NCBI GenBank assembly: GCA_900543205.1
Contig: UQQM01000010.1
Location: 4,377 to 68,376, forward strand
Direction: 5' to 3'
DNA: 64,000 bases
Source: an uncultured Bacteroides sp.
GTDB lineage: Bacteria; Bacteroidota; Bacteroidia; Bacteroidales; UBA932
Within the stretch, counting starts at the first letter, position 1. Every line of letters begins with the position of its first letter. The position numbers and the translations under genes are program-made. The notes below the pieces were generated by a model. The model had not been told where the DNA came from. It saw only the letters and a list, made by a program, of their open reading frames with translations, and did not search any database. Positions 35,098-44,400 of this stretch are shown here, one piece after another.

Positions 35098-35661
35098 ATG
35101 AAAAAAAGCATAATATTCAGCATATTCATCCTCCTTCTGGTCATGGTGCGGCCCGCCGCCGCCCAGATGCCGTCGCAGCTGCCTTCCATTTCGGGCGACG
35201 AGCTCGTGCATGCCGGAACCGAGGTCGAAATCGACTCGACCCTCTACGGGAAGGACATATTTTCGGTGCTCCCCGACGACGTGGTGGTCATACAGCCCTC
35301 CGAGGTCCGCGACGCGCTGAACGCCCAGATCGAGGCGAACGACGACACCAGCTTCAACGGCTTCCGGATACGCATCTACATCGGCAGCAGCCCCAGGGCC
35401 CGGGAGGAATCGCTTGAAGCGCTGGTGAAGTTCAACGAAAGGTTCCCGTACATACAGGCATACCGCAGCTATTCCACCCCCAATTTCAAGGTCTCCGTCG
35501 GCAACTTCCGCACCCGCGTCGACGCCGAGATACTGCTCAACGTGATCAGGGAGGAGTTCCCGGACGCGTTCATCGCCAGGGAGAGGTTCAAGTATCCCAC
35601 GATAGGCACGCCGGACCTGCGCGGCCCCGAAGCTGAAGCAACGGAAGAGTACGCCCTATGA
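35098..35661 (+). CDS. Secreted SPOR-domain protein
   Basis: ATG at 35098 gives 187 residues with signal peptide MKKSIIFSIFILLLVMVRPAAAQ. The SPOR-like fold covers about 84-165: GFRIRIYIGSSPRAREESLEAL, YIQAYRSYSTPNFKVSVGNFRTRVDAE. SPOR domains bind denuded peptidoglycan at division sites. The gene overlaps rpoN by 4 bp. A TTG 18 bases upstream is in frame but would spoil the signal peptide. Confidence 0.85.
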   Translation: MKKSIIFSIFILLLVMVRPAAAQMPSQLPSISGDELVHAGTEVEIDSTLYGKDIFSVLPDDVVVIQPSEVRDALNAQIEANDDTSFNGFRIRIYIGSSPRAREESLEALVKFNERFPYIQAYRSYSTPNFKVSVGNFRTRVDAEILLNVIREEFPDAFIARERFKYPTIGTPDLRGPEAEATEEYAL

Positions 35662-37064
35662 TCAAGCAGGGACTTGAACTCAAGCAGCAGCAGAAGCTGT
35701 CACCGCTCCAGATACAGACCATAAAGCTCATCGAGCTGCCTGTCCAGGAGCTGGAGCAGCGCGTGCGCACCGAGCTCGAGGAGAATCCCGTGCTGGACGA
35801 CACCCCCGACCCCGAAAAGGAGTCCGAAGAACCCAAGGAGGTGTCCCTCGATGAAATCAAGGACGACGACTACATCCCTTCCTACAGGCTGAAGGTCAAC
35901 AACTGGGGCAAGGACCCGAGGCCGGAATACAACAGCTTCTCGACCACGACCACCTTCACCCAGAATCTCCTTGACCAGCTCGGATGCCGCAACCTGTCGC
36001 AGAAGGAGCACGACGTCGCGGCCTTCATAATAGGTTCGCTCGACGAGGACGGCTATCTGCGCAGGGACATAGAGTCGCTGGTCGACGACATGGCCTTCCG
36101 CGCCGGCATTAACACCGACGAGGAGGAGGTGACGAGGATGCTCAAGCTGATCCAGGAGTTCGAACCGACCGGCGTCGGGGCGAGGGACCTCAGGGAATGC
36201 CTGCTGCTGCAGCTGCGGAACTGCAGGCAGACCAGGGACGTGCAGAACGCGGAGCGCATCATCTCCGACTATTTCCAGGAATTCAGCAACAAGCATTTCC
36301 AGAAGATAATCTCGCGCATGGGCATAAGCGAGGACGAGCTCAAGGGGGCGATGTCCCGCATAGTCAGGCTCAACCCCTCCCCGGGCGGCGGCAGCGACGA
36401 TTCCTACAGCGACCGCGCCCAGCAGATAGTGCCGGACTTCATCCTGGAGAACAACGACGGGGAACTGTCGTTCACCATGCCCCGCATCTCGATTCCGGAA
36501 ATCAGGGTCAACAGGAAATACGCCGACCTGCTAATGTCGGCGAAGGGCTCCTCGGAGAGGGCCCAGAAGGAGGCCGCAACCTTCGTGAAGCAGAAGCTGG
36601 ATTCGGCGAAATGGTTCGTCGAGGCGCTGAAGCAGAGGCAGAACACCCTCAGCCGCACCATGCAGGCCATACTCGACTATCAGCACGACTATTTCGAGAC
36701 CGGCGACGACACCAACCTGCGCCCTATGGTGCTCAAGGACATAGCCGAGAAGACAGGCTTCGACATCTCCACCATCTCCCGCGTGGTCAACAGCAAGTAC
36801 ATCGAGACCCATTTCGGCATCTTCCCCCTGAAATATTTCTTCTCCGAAGGCATGGAGAACAGCGACGGGGAGGAGGTCTCCACCAGGGAGCTCAAGAAGG
36901 TCCTGCAGGAGTGCATCGACGCCGAGGACAAGAAGAAGCCCCTGACCGACGAGCAGCTCGTGGGCGAGATGGCCAGACGGGGCTACAAGGTCGCACGCCG
37001 CACCATCGCCAAATACCGGGGGCAGCTGGGAATCCCTCTCGCCCGCTGGCGCAAGGAGCTTTAG
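35658..37064 (+). CDS. rpoN: RNA polymerase sigma-54 factor
   Basis: A 468-residue sigma factor. Region I is the Gln/Leu-rich LKQQQKLSPLQIQTIKLIEL and ELEQRVRTELEENPVLDD; the core-binding region and the HTH (VLKDIAEKTGFDISTISRVVNSKYIE) follow; the RpoN box ARRTIAKYR lies at 446-454. It reads -24/-12 promoters with AAA+ activators, none of which is encoded in this window. It starts inside the SPOR gene stop (ATGA). Confidence 0.95.
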   Translation: MIKQGLELKQQQKLSPLQIQTIKLIELPVQELEQRVRTELEENPVLDDTPDPEKESEEPKEVSLDEIKDDDYIPSYRLKVNNWGKDPRPEYNSFSTTTTFTQNLLDQLGCRNLSQKEHDVAAFIIGSLDEDGYLRRDIESLVDDMAFRAGINTDEEEVTRMLKLIQEFEPTGVGARDLRECLLLQLRNCRQTRDVQNAERIISDYFQEFSNKHFQKIISRMGISEDELKGAMSRIVRLNPSPGGGSDDSYSDRAQQIVPDFILENNDGELSFTMPRISIPEIRVNRKYADLLMSAKGSSERAQKEAATFVKQKLDSAKWFVEALKQRQNTLSRTMQAILDYQHDYFETGDDTNLRPMVLKDIAEKTGFDISTISRVVNSKYIETHFGIFPLKYFFSEGMENSDGEEVSTRELKKVLQECIDAEDKKKPLTDEQLVGEMARRGYKVARRTIAKYRGQLGIPLARWRKEL

Positions 37065-37067
37065 GGT

Positions 37068-37757
37068 TCAGACAATTCCCGCCACCCGCTCCTCGGCGAA
37101 GGAGAAGAAGCAGTCGTCGCTCACCACCACATGGTCAACCAGCTGCAGCCCACAGGCCTTCACGGCCTTGTGGAGCAATGCGGTCTGTTTCTTGTCGGCC
37201 TCGCTCGGACGGGGATTCCCGCTGGGATGGTTATGCACCAGGATGACGCCCGAAGCGCAATTGTCCAGCGCGAGCCGGAGCACCTGACGGGTGTCTATGA
37301 CCGTCGCCCTGCCGCCTCCGGAGCTCAGTTTCAGGCTTTTGAGCAGATAGCAGCTGTCGTTGAGCAGCAGCACCCAGCACTCCTCGTGCCTGAGGCCCTT
37401 CAGTTTCGGAAGCATGAGTTCGAACACCCTGCGCGCGGTGACAATGGGAGTCTTGCTCAACGCCGATTCCTCATGGATGAAACGCCGGCCCAGCTCCAGG
37501 GCGGCCAGAACCGTGGAGGCCTTGCCCTCCCCTATGCCGGGAAGCGCGCACATGTGTACGCTGTCCATGTTGAAAAGATTGCCCAGGCTGCCGTCGGCGG
37601 CGTTGAGCAGCTGCTGCGCAAGATCCAATGCGCTGGCATCTCGGTTGCCGCTGCGCAGCAGCACGGCCAGAAGTTCGCCGTTGCTGAGCCTGCCGGCGCC
37701 TCCGGCAAGCAGCTTTTCGCGAGGCCTTTCGCTCTCGCAGAGATCCTTGATTTTCAT
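37068..37757 (-). CDS. radC: RadC-family JAB1/MPN protein
   Basis: Starting at ATG 37757 gives 229 residues beginning MKIKDLCESERPREKLL, the usual family start; two upstream in-frame Met codons lie at or next to the promoter box. An HhH segment (MCALPGIGEGKASTVLAALELGRR) precedes the MPN+ metal site HNHPSGNPRPSEAD. Despite the name the cellular role is unsettled. It ends 3 bp from rpoN, tail to tail. Confidence 0.9.
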   Translation of the reverse strand: MKIKDLCESERPREKLLAGGAGRLSNGELLAVLLRSGNRDASALDLAQQLLNAADGSLGNLFNMDSVHMCALPGIGEGKASTVLAALELGRRFIHEESALSKTPIVTARRVFELMLPKLKGLRHEECWVLLLNDSCYLLKSLKLSSGGGRATVIDTRQVLRLALDNCASGVILVHNHPSGNPRPSEADKKQTALLHKAVKACGLQLVDHVVVSDDCFFSFAEERVAGIV

Positions 37758-37789
37758 AGTCAGTCCAGTTTGTGCCAAAGGCATACGTT

Positions 37790-37797
37790 CAAATATA
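37790..37797 (-). promoter_or_regulatory. Bacteroidetes -7 box for radC
   Basis: TATATTTG on the minus strand, exact to TAnnTTTG, 32 nt before the preferred radC start. Confidence 0.55.
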
Positions 37798-37899
37798 CGC
37801 AAACATTCCTACTTCTCTACAAAATTCGTATCTTTATTTGCGGATGCCGCGTCCGGGAAGGCACGCACGCCAGTTTCAGGACCCCGGCAGGCGACAGCG

Positions 37900-38592
37900 A
37901 TGAAGATACTTATAATAGAAGACGAACCCTCGCTGCAGGAGCTTATGGCCCGCAGCCTCACAAAAGAGCATCATATAGTGGAGACCGCTTCGGACTACTC
38001 CGAGGCGGAGTCAAAACTGGCCGACTACTCCTACGACTGCGTGCTGCTCGACATCATGCTGCCCGGAGGAAACGGACTCGGGCTGCTGGAGACGCTCAAG
38101 AAAGCCGGACGGCGTGAGGCGGTGATCATCATCTCCGCACGCGACTCCCTGGACGACAGGATACGCGGACTAGAGGAAGGCGCGGACGACTATCTGCCCA
38201 AGCCCTTCCACCTCGCGGAGCTCTCGGCGCGCATACGCAGCGTGGCGAGACGCACCCTCGGAGGAGGACGCAGCGGCATCACCCTCGGGAACGTGACCGT
38301 GGAGCCGGAGAGCTTCCGCACCAGAGTCGACGGCAGGGAGCTCCCGCTGCTGAAGAAGGAGTTCGACATACTCTCCTACTTCATGCAGCGCCCCGGGCAC
38401 ATAGTCGACAAGGCGGTGCTGGCCGAAGCCGTATGGGGCGACCATATCGACCAGGCCGACAACTTCAATTTCGTCTACTCGCAGATGAAGAACCTGAGGC
38501 GCAAGCTCGAGGAGGCCGGAGCCACGATAGAAATCAAGGCGGTCTACGGCTTCGGCTACAAGCTGGTATGCCGCGACTCCGAAGAAAGATGA
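37900..38592 (+). CDS. OmpR-family response regulator
   Basis: ATG at 37900 gives 230 residues: receiver domain with phospho-acceptor Asp51 (VLLDIMLPGGNG), acidic pair in IIEDEPS, and Lys101 in YLPKPF; then a winged helix (LPLLKKEFDILSYFMQRPGHIVDKAVLAEAVWG through AVYGFGYKLV). The frame is open far upstream but that part is antisense to radC. It overlaps the kinase by 4 bp. A tandem 11-bp repeat at 39902 is a likely binding site. Confidence 0.93.
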   Translation: MKILIIEDEPSLQELMARSLTKEHHIVETASDYSEAESKLADYSYDCVLLDIMLPGGNGLGLLETLKKAGRREAVIIISARDSLDDRIRGLEEGADDYLPKPFHLAELSARIRSVARRTLGGGRSGITLGNVTVEPESFRTRVDGRELPLLKKEFDILSYFMQRPGHIVDKAVLAEAVWGDHIDQADNFNFVYSQMKNLRRKLEEAGATIEIKAVYGFGYKLVCRDSEER

Positions 38593-39875
38593 AGCTGATA
38601 TACAACATAGCCCTCCGGCTCACGGCGCTGCTGCTCCCCCTGATCGCCGTCTGGGCGGTCATCTTCTATTCCGCGATGGTCAGGGAGATCAACGACGAGG
38701 CCGACGACGCGCTCGAGGACTACTCCGAACTCATAATCATACGCCTGCTCGCCGGAGAGCCGCTGCCGAAGATGAACGAAGGCTCCAACAACAGCTACTC
38801 GGTCACCGCCGTCAGCGAAGAATACGCCGCCGCGCATCCGGCTTTCCGCTACTACGACGCCGAGGTCTGGGTGCCCGAAAAGGAGGAGACCGAACCCGCC
38901 AGGGTGCTCGTCACCGTATTCCGCGACGGGGACGGAGGTTTCATGGAGCTGCGGGTCGCGATGCCCACATTCGAGAAGGAGGACCTGCTCCGCACTGTGC
39001 TGACCTGGGTGGTGCTGCTCTACCTTCTCCTGATGCTGACCTGCGTCGGCACCACGCTCTGGGTGTTCCGGAAGAGCCTGCGGCCGCTGTATGCGCTGCT
39101 GGACTGGCTGGACGGCTACCTCCCGGGACGCAAGGCCGCGCCGGTGCCCGACGGCGGAGACATCATGGAATTCCGGAAGCTGAACGAGGCGGCGCAGCAG
39201 GCCGTGGACCGCTTCGAGAAGCTCTTCGAACAGCAGAAGCAGTTCATCGGGAACGCCTCGCACGAACTTCAGACCCCGCTCGCGGTACTCCAGGGCAGGA
39301 TGGAATATCTGCTGGACAACGCCAGGCTCGACGACATGACGGCCGGCGAGATAGCCAAGATGCAGGGCACCCTCAGCCGCATCATACGGCTAAACAAGAC
39401 CCTGCTCCTGCTCACCAGGATAGAGAACGGACAGTTCCTGGAACGCACGGAGCTCGACCTCGCGGCGCTGATACGCGAACAGCAGGAGATGTACGCCGAA
39501 ATCCATGCAGGCAGGCAGATACGCTGCCGCATGGAGCTCCCGGAAAGCGCCGCAGTGGTGATGAACGAGGCGCTGGCGTCGCTGATTGTCGGCAATCTGC
39601 TGAAAAACGCCTACGTCCACAGCCCCGACGGGGCCGAAATACGCATATCTCTGGACGGCGGAGTGCTGGAAATATCCAACAGCGGCGAGGAGGCGCTCGA
39701 CGCAGAGCATATCTTCGACCGTTTCTTCCAGGGCTCGAAGAAGGAGGGCTCCACCGGGCTGGGGCTCGCCCTGGTGCGCGCATCGGCGGAATTCTGCAGG
39801 CTCGGACTCAGCTACCGGCACTCCGGAGTCATGCATATCTTCCGGGTCGACTTCGGGCCGGTGATGCAGGCCTGA
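38589..39875 (+). CDS. Sensor histidine kinase
   Basis: ATG at 38589 gives 428 residues. Membrane segments lie at about 11-33 and 136-158 with a ~100-residue periplasmic sensor between. The phosphorylated His225 is in NASHELQTPLAVLQGRMEYL; the ATPase has N-box NLLKNAYVHSPDG, a weak G1 (LEISNSGEEA), FDRFFQGSKKEG and G2 GLGLALVRA. The nearby secreted PepSY-like proteins are candidate outputs. The signal is unknown. Confidence 0.93.
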   Translation: MKLIYNIALRLTALLLPLIAVWAVIFYSAMVREINDEADDALEDYSELIIIRLLAGEPLPKMNEGSNNSYSVTAVSEEYAAAHPAFRYYDAEVWVPEKEETEPARVLVTVFRDGDGGFMELRVAMPTFEKEDLLRTVLTWVVLLYLLLMLTCVGTTLWVFRKSLRPLYALLDWLDGYLPGRKAAPVPDGGDIMEFRKLNEAAQQAVDRFEKLFEQQKQFIGNASHELQTPLAVLQGRMEYLLDNARLDDMTAGEIAKMQGTLSRIIRLNKTLLLLTRIENGQFLERTELDLAALIREQQEMYAEIHAGRQIRCRMELPESAAVVMNEALASLIVGNLLKNAYVHSPDGAEIRISLDGGVLEISNSGEEALDAEHIFDRFFQGSKKEGSTGLGLALVRASAEFCRLGLSYRHSGVMHIFRVDFGPVMQA

Positions 39876-39901
39876 CGGTTTTTCCGAAAAATTTCCGCCG
39901 T

Positions 39902-39935
39902 TACAGATTCGCTACAGAATCGCAGCCTACCTTTG
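39902..39935 (+). promoter_or_regulatory. Promoter with tandem 11-bp response-regulator-like operator
   Basis: TACAGATTCGC (39902-39912) is followed at once by TACAGAATCGC (39913-39923), 10 of 11 identical, a one-turn spacing typical of OmpR-family sites. The -7 box TACCTTTG follows at 39928-39935. The site lies 27 bp after the kinase stop and 25 bp before the first PepSY-like gene. Confidence 0.7.
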
Positions 39936-39960
39936 CATCGGAAACAATTAGGAACACTAT

Positions 39961-40398
39961 ATGAAAAAGACATTTGCACTCTTCGCGGCAATCATGCTGG
40001 TCCTTGCGCCCGCAGCCGCCGACAACGACAAGGCCGTGACCGTCGACCAGCTCCCCGCAGCCGCACGCGAACTTATCAGCACCTATTTTCCCGGAGAGAC
40101 AGTAGCCTACGCCAAGCTCGAGAGGGACTTCCCCGAATCCAGATACGAAGTCGTGTTCACCAGCTCCCGCAAGCTGGAGTTCAAGAGGAACGGACAGTGG
40201 ACAAAAATCTCTTGCCGCTATTCGAACGTCCCCGAGGAACTGGTTCCTGCCGGAATGATGGCCAAGGTAAGGGAATTCTACCCCGGAGCGGCCGTCACCG
40301 AAATCGAGCGTGACAGGCGCAGCACCGAACTCAAGCTGAACAACAGAATCGAGATGACCTTCGACCGCAACGGCCTGCTTATGGAAATAGACAACTGA
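39961..40398 (+). CDS. Secreted PepSY-like protein, first of three
   Basis: A 145-residue exported protein with signal peptide ending VLAPAAA. Two tandem half-repeats share the pattern LPAAARELISTYFPGETVAYAKLE and MMAKVREFYPGAAVTEIERDR, each followed by ELKFKRNGQW/ELKLNNRIEMTFDRNG. This is the PepSY-like (DUF2874) fold resembling beta-lactamase-inhibitor-like domains. It and the next two paralogues follow a two-component system and its probable operator. Function is unknown; such genes are often controlled by envelope-stress regulators. Confidence 0.85.
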   Translation: MKKTFALFAAIMLVLAPAAADNDKAVTVDQLPAAARELISTYFPGETVAYAKLERDFPESRYEVVFTSSRKLEFKRNGQWTKISCRYSNVPEELVPAGMMAKVREFYPGAAVTEIERDRRSTELKLNNRIEMTFDRNGLLMEIDN

Positions 40399-40430
40399 CA
40401 CAACAGATAGAACACAAAAACGACATTATC

Positions 40431-40874
40431 ATGAAAAAGTTTATCATCGCAGCCTCCGCGCTGCTTCTCGGAATCTTCACGGCGAAAGCCGACTACGAAC
40501 GTCCCATCAGGCTGGAAGAACTGCCCGCACCCGCGCAGGAGTTCCTCGGCACCCATTTCTCCGACCTCACCGTGGCATACGTGAGCGAAGAGCGCGAAAC
40601 CTTCTACCTCGACTACGAAGTGCTCTACACCGACCGCACCGAGGTCAATTTCAACCAGTCCGGAGAATGGACCTCCGTGGAGCGCAAATACTCGGCCGTG
40701 CCCGATGCACTTGTCCCCAACGAGATAAAGGACAACATCGGCACGCTCAGCTTCGGCCAGGGCCAGTTCGTCCGCAAAATCGAGAGGAAAGGCTACATGT
40801 GGGAGGTGGAGCTGTCCAACGGCATCGAGCTGACCTACGACAACCAGTTCAAGCTCATGGACATAGACGATTGA
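40431..40874 (+). CDS. Secreted PepSY-like protein, second of three
   Basis: A 147-residue paralogue: signal peptide MKKFIIAASALLLGIFTAKA, then LPAPAQEFLGTHFSDLTVAYVSEER, YEVLYTDRTEVNFNQSGEWTSVE and the second half ending NGIELTYDNQFKLMDIDD. The gap of 32 bp to the first gene has no evident promoter. Gene duplication in place is the simplest origin. Confidence 0.85.
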   Translation: MKKFIIAASALLLGIFTAKADYERPIRLEELPAPAQEFLGTHFSDLTVAYVSEERETFYLDYEVLYTDRTEVNFNQSGEWTSVERKYSAVPDALVPNEIKDNIGTLSFGQGQFVRKIERKGYMWEVELSNGIELTYDNQFKLMDIDD

Positions 40875-40875
40875 G

Positions 40876-41331
40876 ATGAGAAGAATTGCATTGCCCGTAA
40901 TGGCAGGCGTGGCGGTCGCGATTGCGGCCGTCACGATTGCCGTGAACATAGAGTCCGAGAAGCCTGTCGCCCTCGGGACGCTTCCGGAGGGGGTGAAGGA
41001 CTTCCTCAAGGAGCACTACGCAGGCGAACAGCCGGCGCTGGCCATCAGAAAGTTCGAGGGACTGAAGACGGAATACGAACTCACCTTCATCGACGGCACA
41101 AAGCTGGAGTTCGACGCCAAGGGACAGTGGAAGGAAGTCAAGAGCCATGTCAGGACCGTGCCCGAAGCCTTCGTTCCCCCGATGATACGGGAATATCTCG
41201 ACAGGAACTTCCCGGGGGTGGCCGTGATGGAGATTTCAAGGGACAGGAAGGAGTTCGAGACCGGACTGTCGAACAGGATTGAACTGACCTTCGACTCCCG
41301 GACCTTCATGCTCACCGATTTCGACGACTGA
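40876..41331 (+). CDS. PepSY-like protein, third of three, membrane-anchored
   Basis: A 151-residue paralogue starting 1 bp after the second gene. It has an uncleaved-looking N-terminal helix (LPVMAGVAVAIAAVTIAV) in place of a clear signal peptide. The core repeats LPEGVKDFLKEHYAGEQPALAIRKFEG, KLEFDAKGQWKEV and FVPPMIREYLDRNFPGVAVMEIS match the other two, ending FMLTDFDD. An inner-membrane anchor would fit a role near the sensor kinase; this is inference. Confidence 0.83.
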   Translation: MRRIALPVMAGVAVAIAAVTIAVNIESEKPVALGTLPEGVKDFLKEHYAGEQPALAIRKFEGLKTEYELTFIDGTKLEFDAKGQWKEVKSHVRTVPEAFVPPMIREYLDRNFPGVAVMEISRDRKEFETGLSNRIELTFDSRTFMLTDFDD

Positions 41332-41403
41332 TGGATTACGTTGCGGCCTCGGCCGTATCGGAAGCGCAGGACATCGAACTGCAATGGACAGGCCGCGGGC
41401 CGG

Positions 41404-44400
41404 CTATTCCGCCTCCCCGGCCGGCACGGAACCTGTTTCCGAAGGTTCAGCACCATCGTTGTCCCTGCTCTCGGCGGAACCCGCCGCCGGCTCCGCGCCG
41501 GCCTCCAGCACCGCCTTCTCCTCGGGCGAGAGGGAGTCGAGCTTCTGGTCTACGGCCGACTTGTATCCAAGCTCCCTGCGGCGCTCCTCGATGAAGCGGT
41601 TGCGCCGGTTTTCACGTATAGCATTGTCCACGCCGCGCCGGAAGATGTCCTGTATGGACTCCCTCAGGTTGATGCGGGTATCGTCTATGACTTCGGAGAA
41701 CACAGGTACAGCGGCGCTCTTGTACTTGGGCTTGCCTATGCGGAACTTGAAGTCGTCGAAGGTTCCCGAAAGGTCTATGCCCACCCGGAACGGCAGAGGG
41801 GAATCAATCACCGACACATGATACTTGAAGCTGGCGTCGAGGTTCTGCACGCCGCTCATGGCCAGAGTGTATCTGTCGACCTTGAGCACGAAGGGGAACA
41901 CCTCTATCTTGTTGTCGGAAATCAGGCCCTCCACGGACATGCGGTCGATATGGCCGCCAGTCCTGTCCTTGAACATGAGCTTGCGCGCAATCTGCTCGAA
42001 CGCCGTGCTCTCCGAAAGGGTCAGGTCATCTCCGCTGATGCGTATCACGCCGTTGATCGAAGGGGTCATTATGTTCATGGCCGTATCCAGGTCGGCCGTG
42101 GCCGATACCACGCAGTTGAGCCTGCCCCGAAACGATTTCAGCATCGACATCACGGAATCGACCGCGGGCATCATCTCTATCACCTTCTCTGCGGTTATGT
42201 CCTTGAGCTCCAGGTCGAAGCCCGTCTTGAGGTCCTGTTTGGTGCGGGTCGAGTAGAAGCCCTCGAAGCCTATGTCCCCGATGTCCGAGCTCAGGGAGGT
42301 GTTGGTAAGCTGCACGCAGCGCTCCCTGACCGCTATGTCGGCCGTCATCGAGTCTATCTTCAGTTTCGCATAGCTTACATCGGAGGCCTTCAGCCGGAGG
42401 TCCGCCACAAGGTTCCCCGGCACCACGATGAGCGTGGACACATCGGGTTCGGCGGAGTCGGCGAGAGTGTCCACCACGACCATCTCCTGATATTCTTCAT
42501 CCTCGATTTCGAGAGAAGCGTCCGAAAGTCCTTCGGGTTCGAAGCGGGAACCGAGCTCCCATGCGGCCAGCAATTCGTTCAGATTCAGCCTCTCGGCATC
42601 CAGGTCCATGTCAAGCCTAAGCATGCCCCGGCCCGCCAATGCCGAGCGCAGCCCGCGGAGATCGCCGGACAGGGACAGCTGCGACCTGCCGCTGGCGAGA
42701 CCGAAGCTGTCGAAACGCAGCTCGTTGTTGTTGAAGGAGGCCCTCACGTCCGAAAGCCGGTTGCGCAGAGGAAAATAGGGGCTGACCACCCCGGCGCTCC
42801 CAATGGACATGGAGCCGTCAAAGTCCCAGTCGCGCATGTAGCCCCGGAAGGTCTCCCCGAGGTCGATGCGGATGTCGCGCTCGCGGAAATCCTCCTCGCT
42901 GAGCCATTCGGGCACAGGCCGGGAGCCCCGGGTCCTCCTGAAACGGCCGAACAATGAATCCATGGGGACGCCGGGGTTCCTGCGGGCGAGCGAATCCACG
43001 AACGCCCTGGCACGTCTGCGCCTTTCGATGGAATTCATCACGGCGGTTGCGTCCAGGTCGAGGTTTCTCACGAATATGCGGTTTACGGGGCCGCGCATGA
43101 TCACCCTGCCGCTGGAGCTGTCGAGCGTGAGCACGGGCACGTCAGGAGAACCGCTCTTGGGGGATATCTTGAAGATGTTGGCGGAATTGGAAAGCGCGAC
43201 GAAGCTGGTGTCGGAGCCGACTAGGGAGGCAAAGCCTATGTCGAGCCTGCCGCCGAAGGGGTAGAACGAAGAGGAATCGCTCTTGTCGAGCACCGCCGCC
43301 GAATTCTGCGCCTTCAGCGATATGTCCCGGCCTATCAGGCGCATGTCGTCCTTCAGCGAGAAGAAGGTGCTGTCGAGCGACGCCGTCAGCGCAAGCATCC
43401 TCTCCCCCTGCGCCACGCTCGAATCGCGCGTGTTGCCCACCGCCCCGAGCCAGAGGTTGAGGCTGTCGGTCCAGAACCTCAGGCTGTCCTTTTCGGACAC
43501 GACCTTCAGCCGCGTGCTCTTCACCTTCGCGGAGATGTCGGCCTGGGCGAGCTGATAGGGGTCGAGCTGCGAGAGCGAGGCGCTTCCGTTGACGGAGGCA
43601 CTCAGGCCGCCCGCCAGCTCAATGCCGCTCCGGCGCTTAAGGTAGCGGGAGAGAGTGTCGAGGCTGACTTCGAGGCCTGCGTCGGCATACAGTGCGGGGT
43701 CACCGCCGAGAATGTCGGCCACCGAACCGGACACATCCAGGTGCAGGGCCTTTCCCTTGACATGGAACTCGTTGAGCTTCACGTCAATGACCCCGCTGCG
43801 GCTGCCGTGCAGCTCGGTATCGAGGGCGAGCTCGTGTTTGAGGCCGAACAGCCTGTTGCCGAGGGTGGAACGCGGTATGACAAGCCGGGCGTCGAAGTCG
43901 GGAATTTCGCCTCCGGAGGGGTTCAGATAGCCGTCAAACGTTGCGGTGAGGGTGATTTCGGCGTCGGTCTCGATATTCTCCAGTGGCTTCGGCAGGTTGC
44001 GGCGGAAATGGCCGAGCACGTCGCCCACCCGGCAGGCGTCAATCGAGGCGCTGCCGTTCAGGTACAGTCTGTCCCCCAGACCGACCGTGGCCGAGGCTTC
44101 GAGGGGGATGCCGGCGATACGCGCCCGGCAGTCGAGTATGTCTATGGCGGTGGCGGCGGAATCCTTCCGGACACCGACTTCGGCCCTGAAGTCCACGGGC
44201 AGCGCGATGCGGCCATAATTCACGGTGCCCATCCAGGCGGTCGCCCTCGCATCAAGGTCCACATGCCCGTGGTGCATCTGCGCCCCGAGCCTATCGAGCT
44301 TCAGTGCAAGCGTGTCGGAAGGCAGGCGGCCGGCGAACAGCAGGCTGTCGACCCTGACTCCCACCCTGTTGCGGCGCGCCCTGCGCAGCTTGCGCAGACT

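Noticed and set aside
37360..37899. N-terminal extension of the response regulator.
   Set aside because: That part is antisense to radC and its promoter; the receiver domain begins at MKILIIEDEP.
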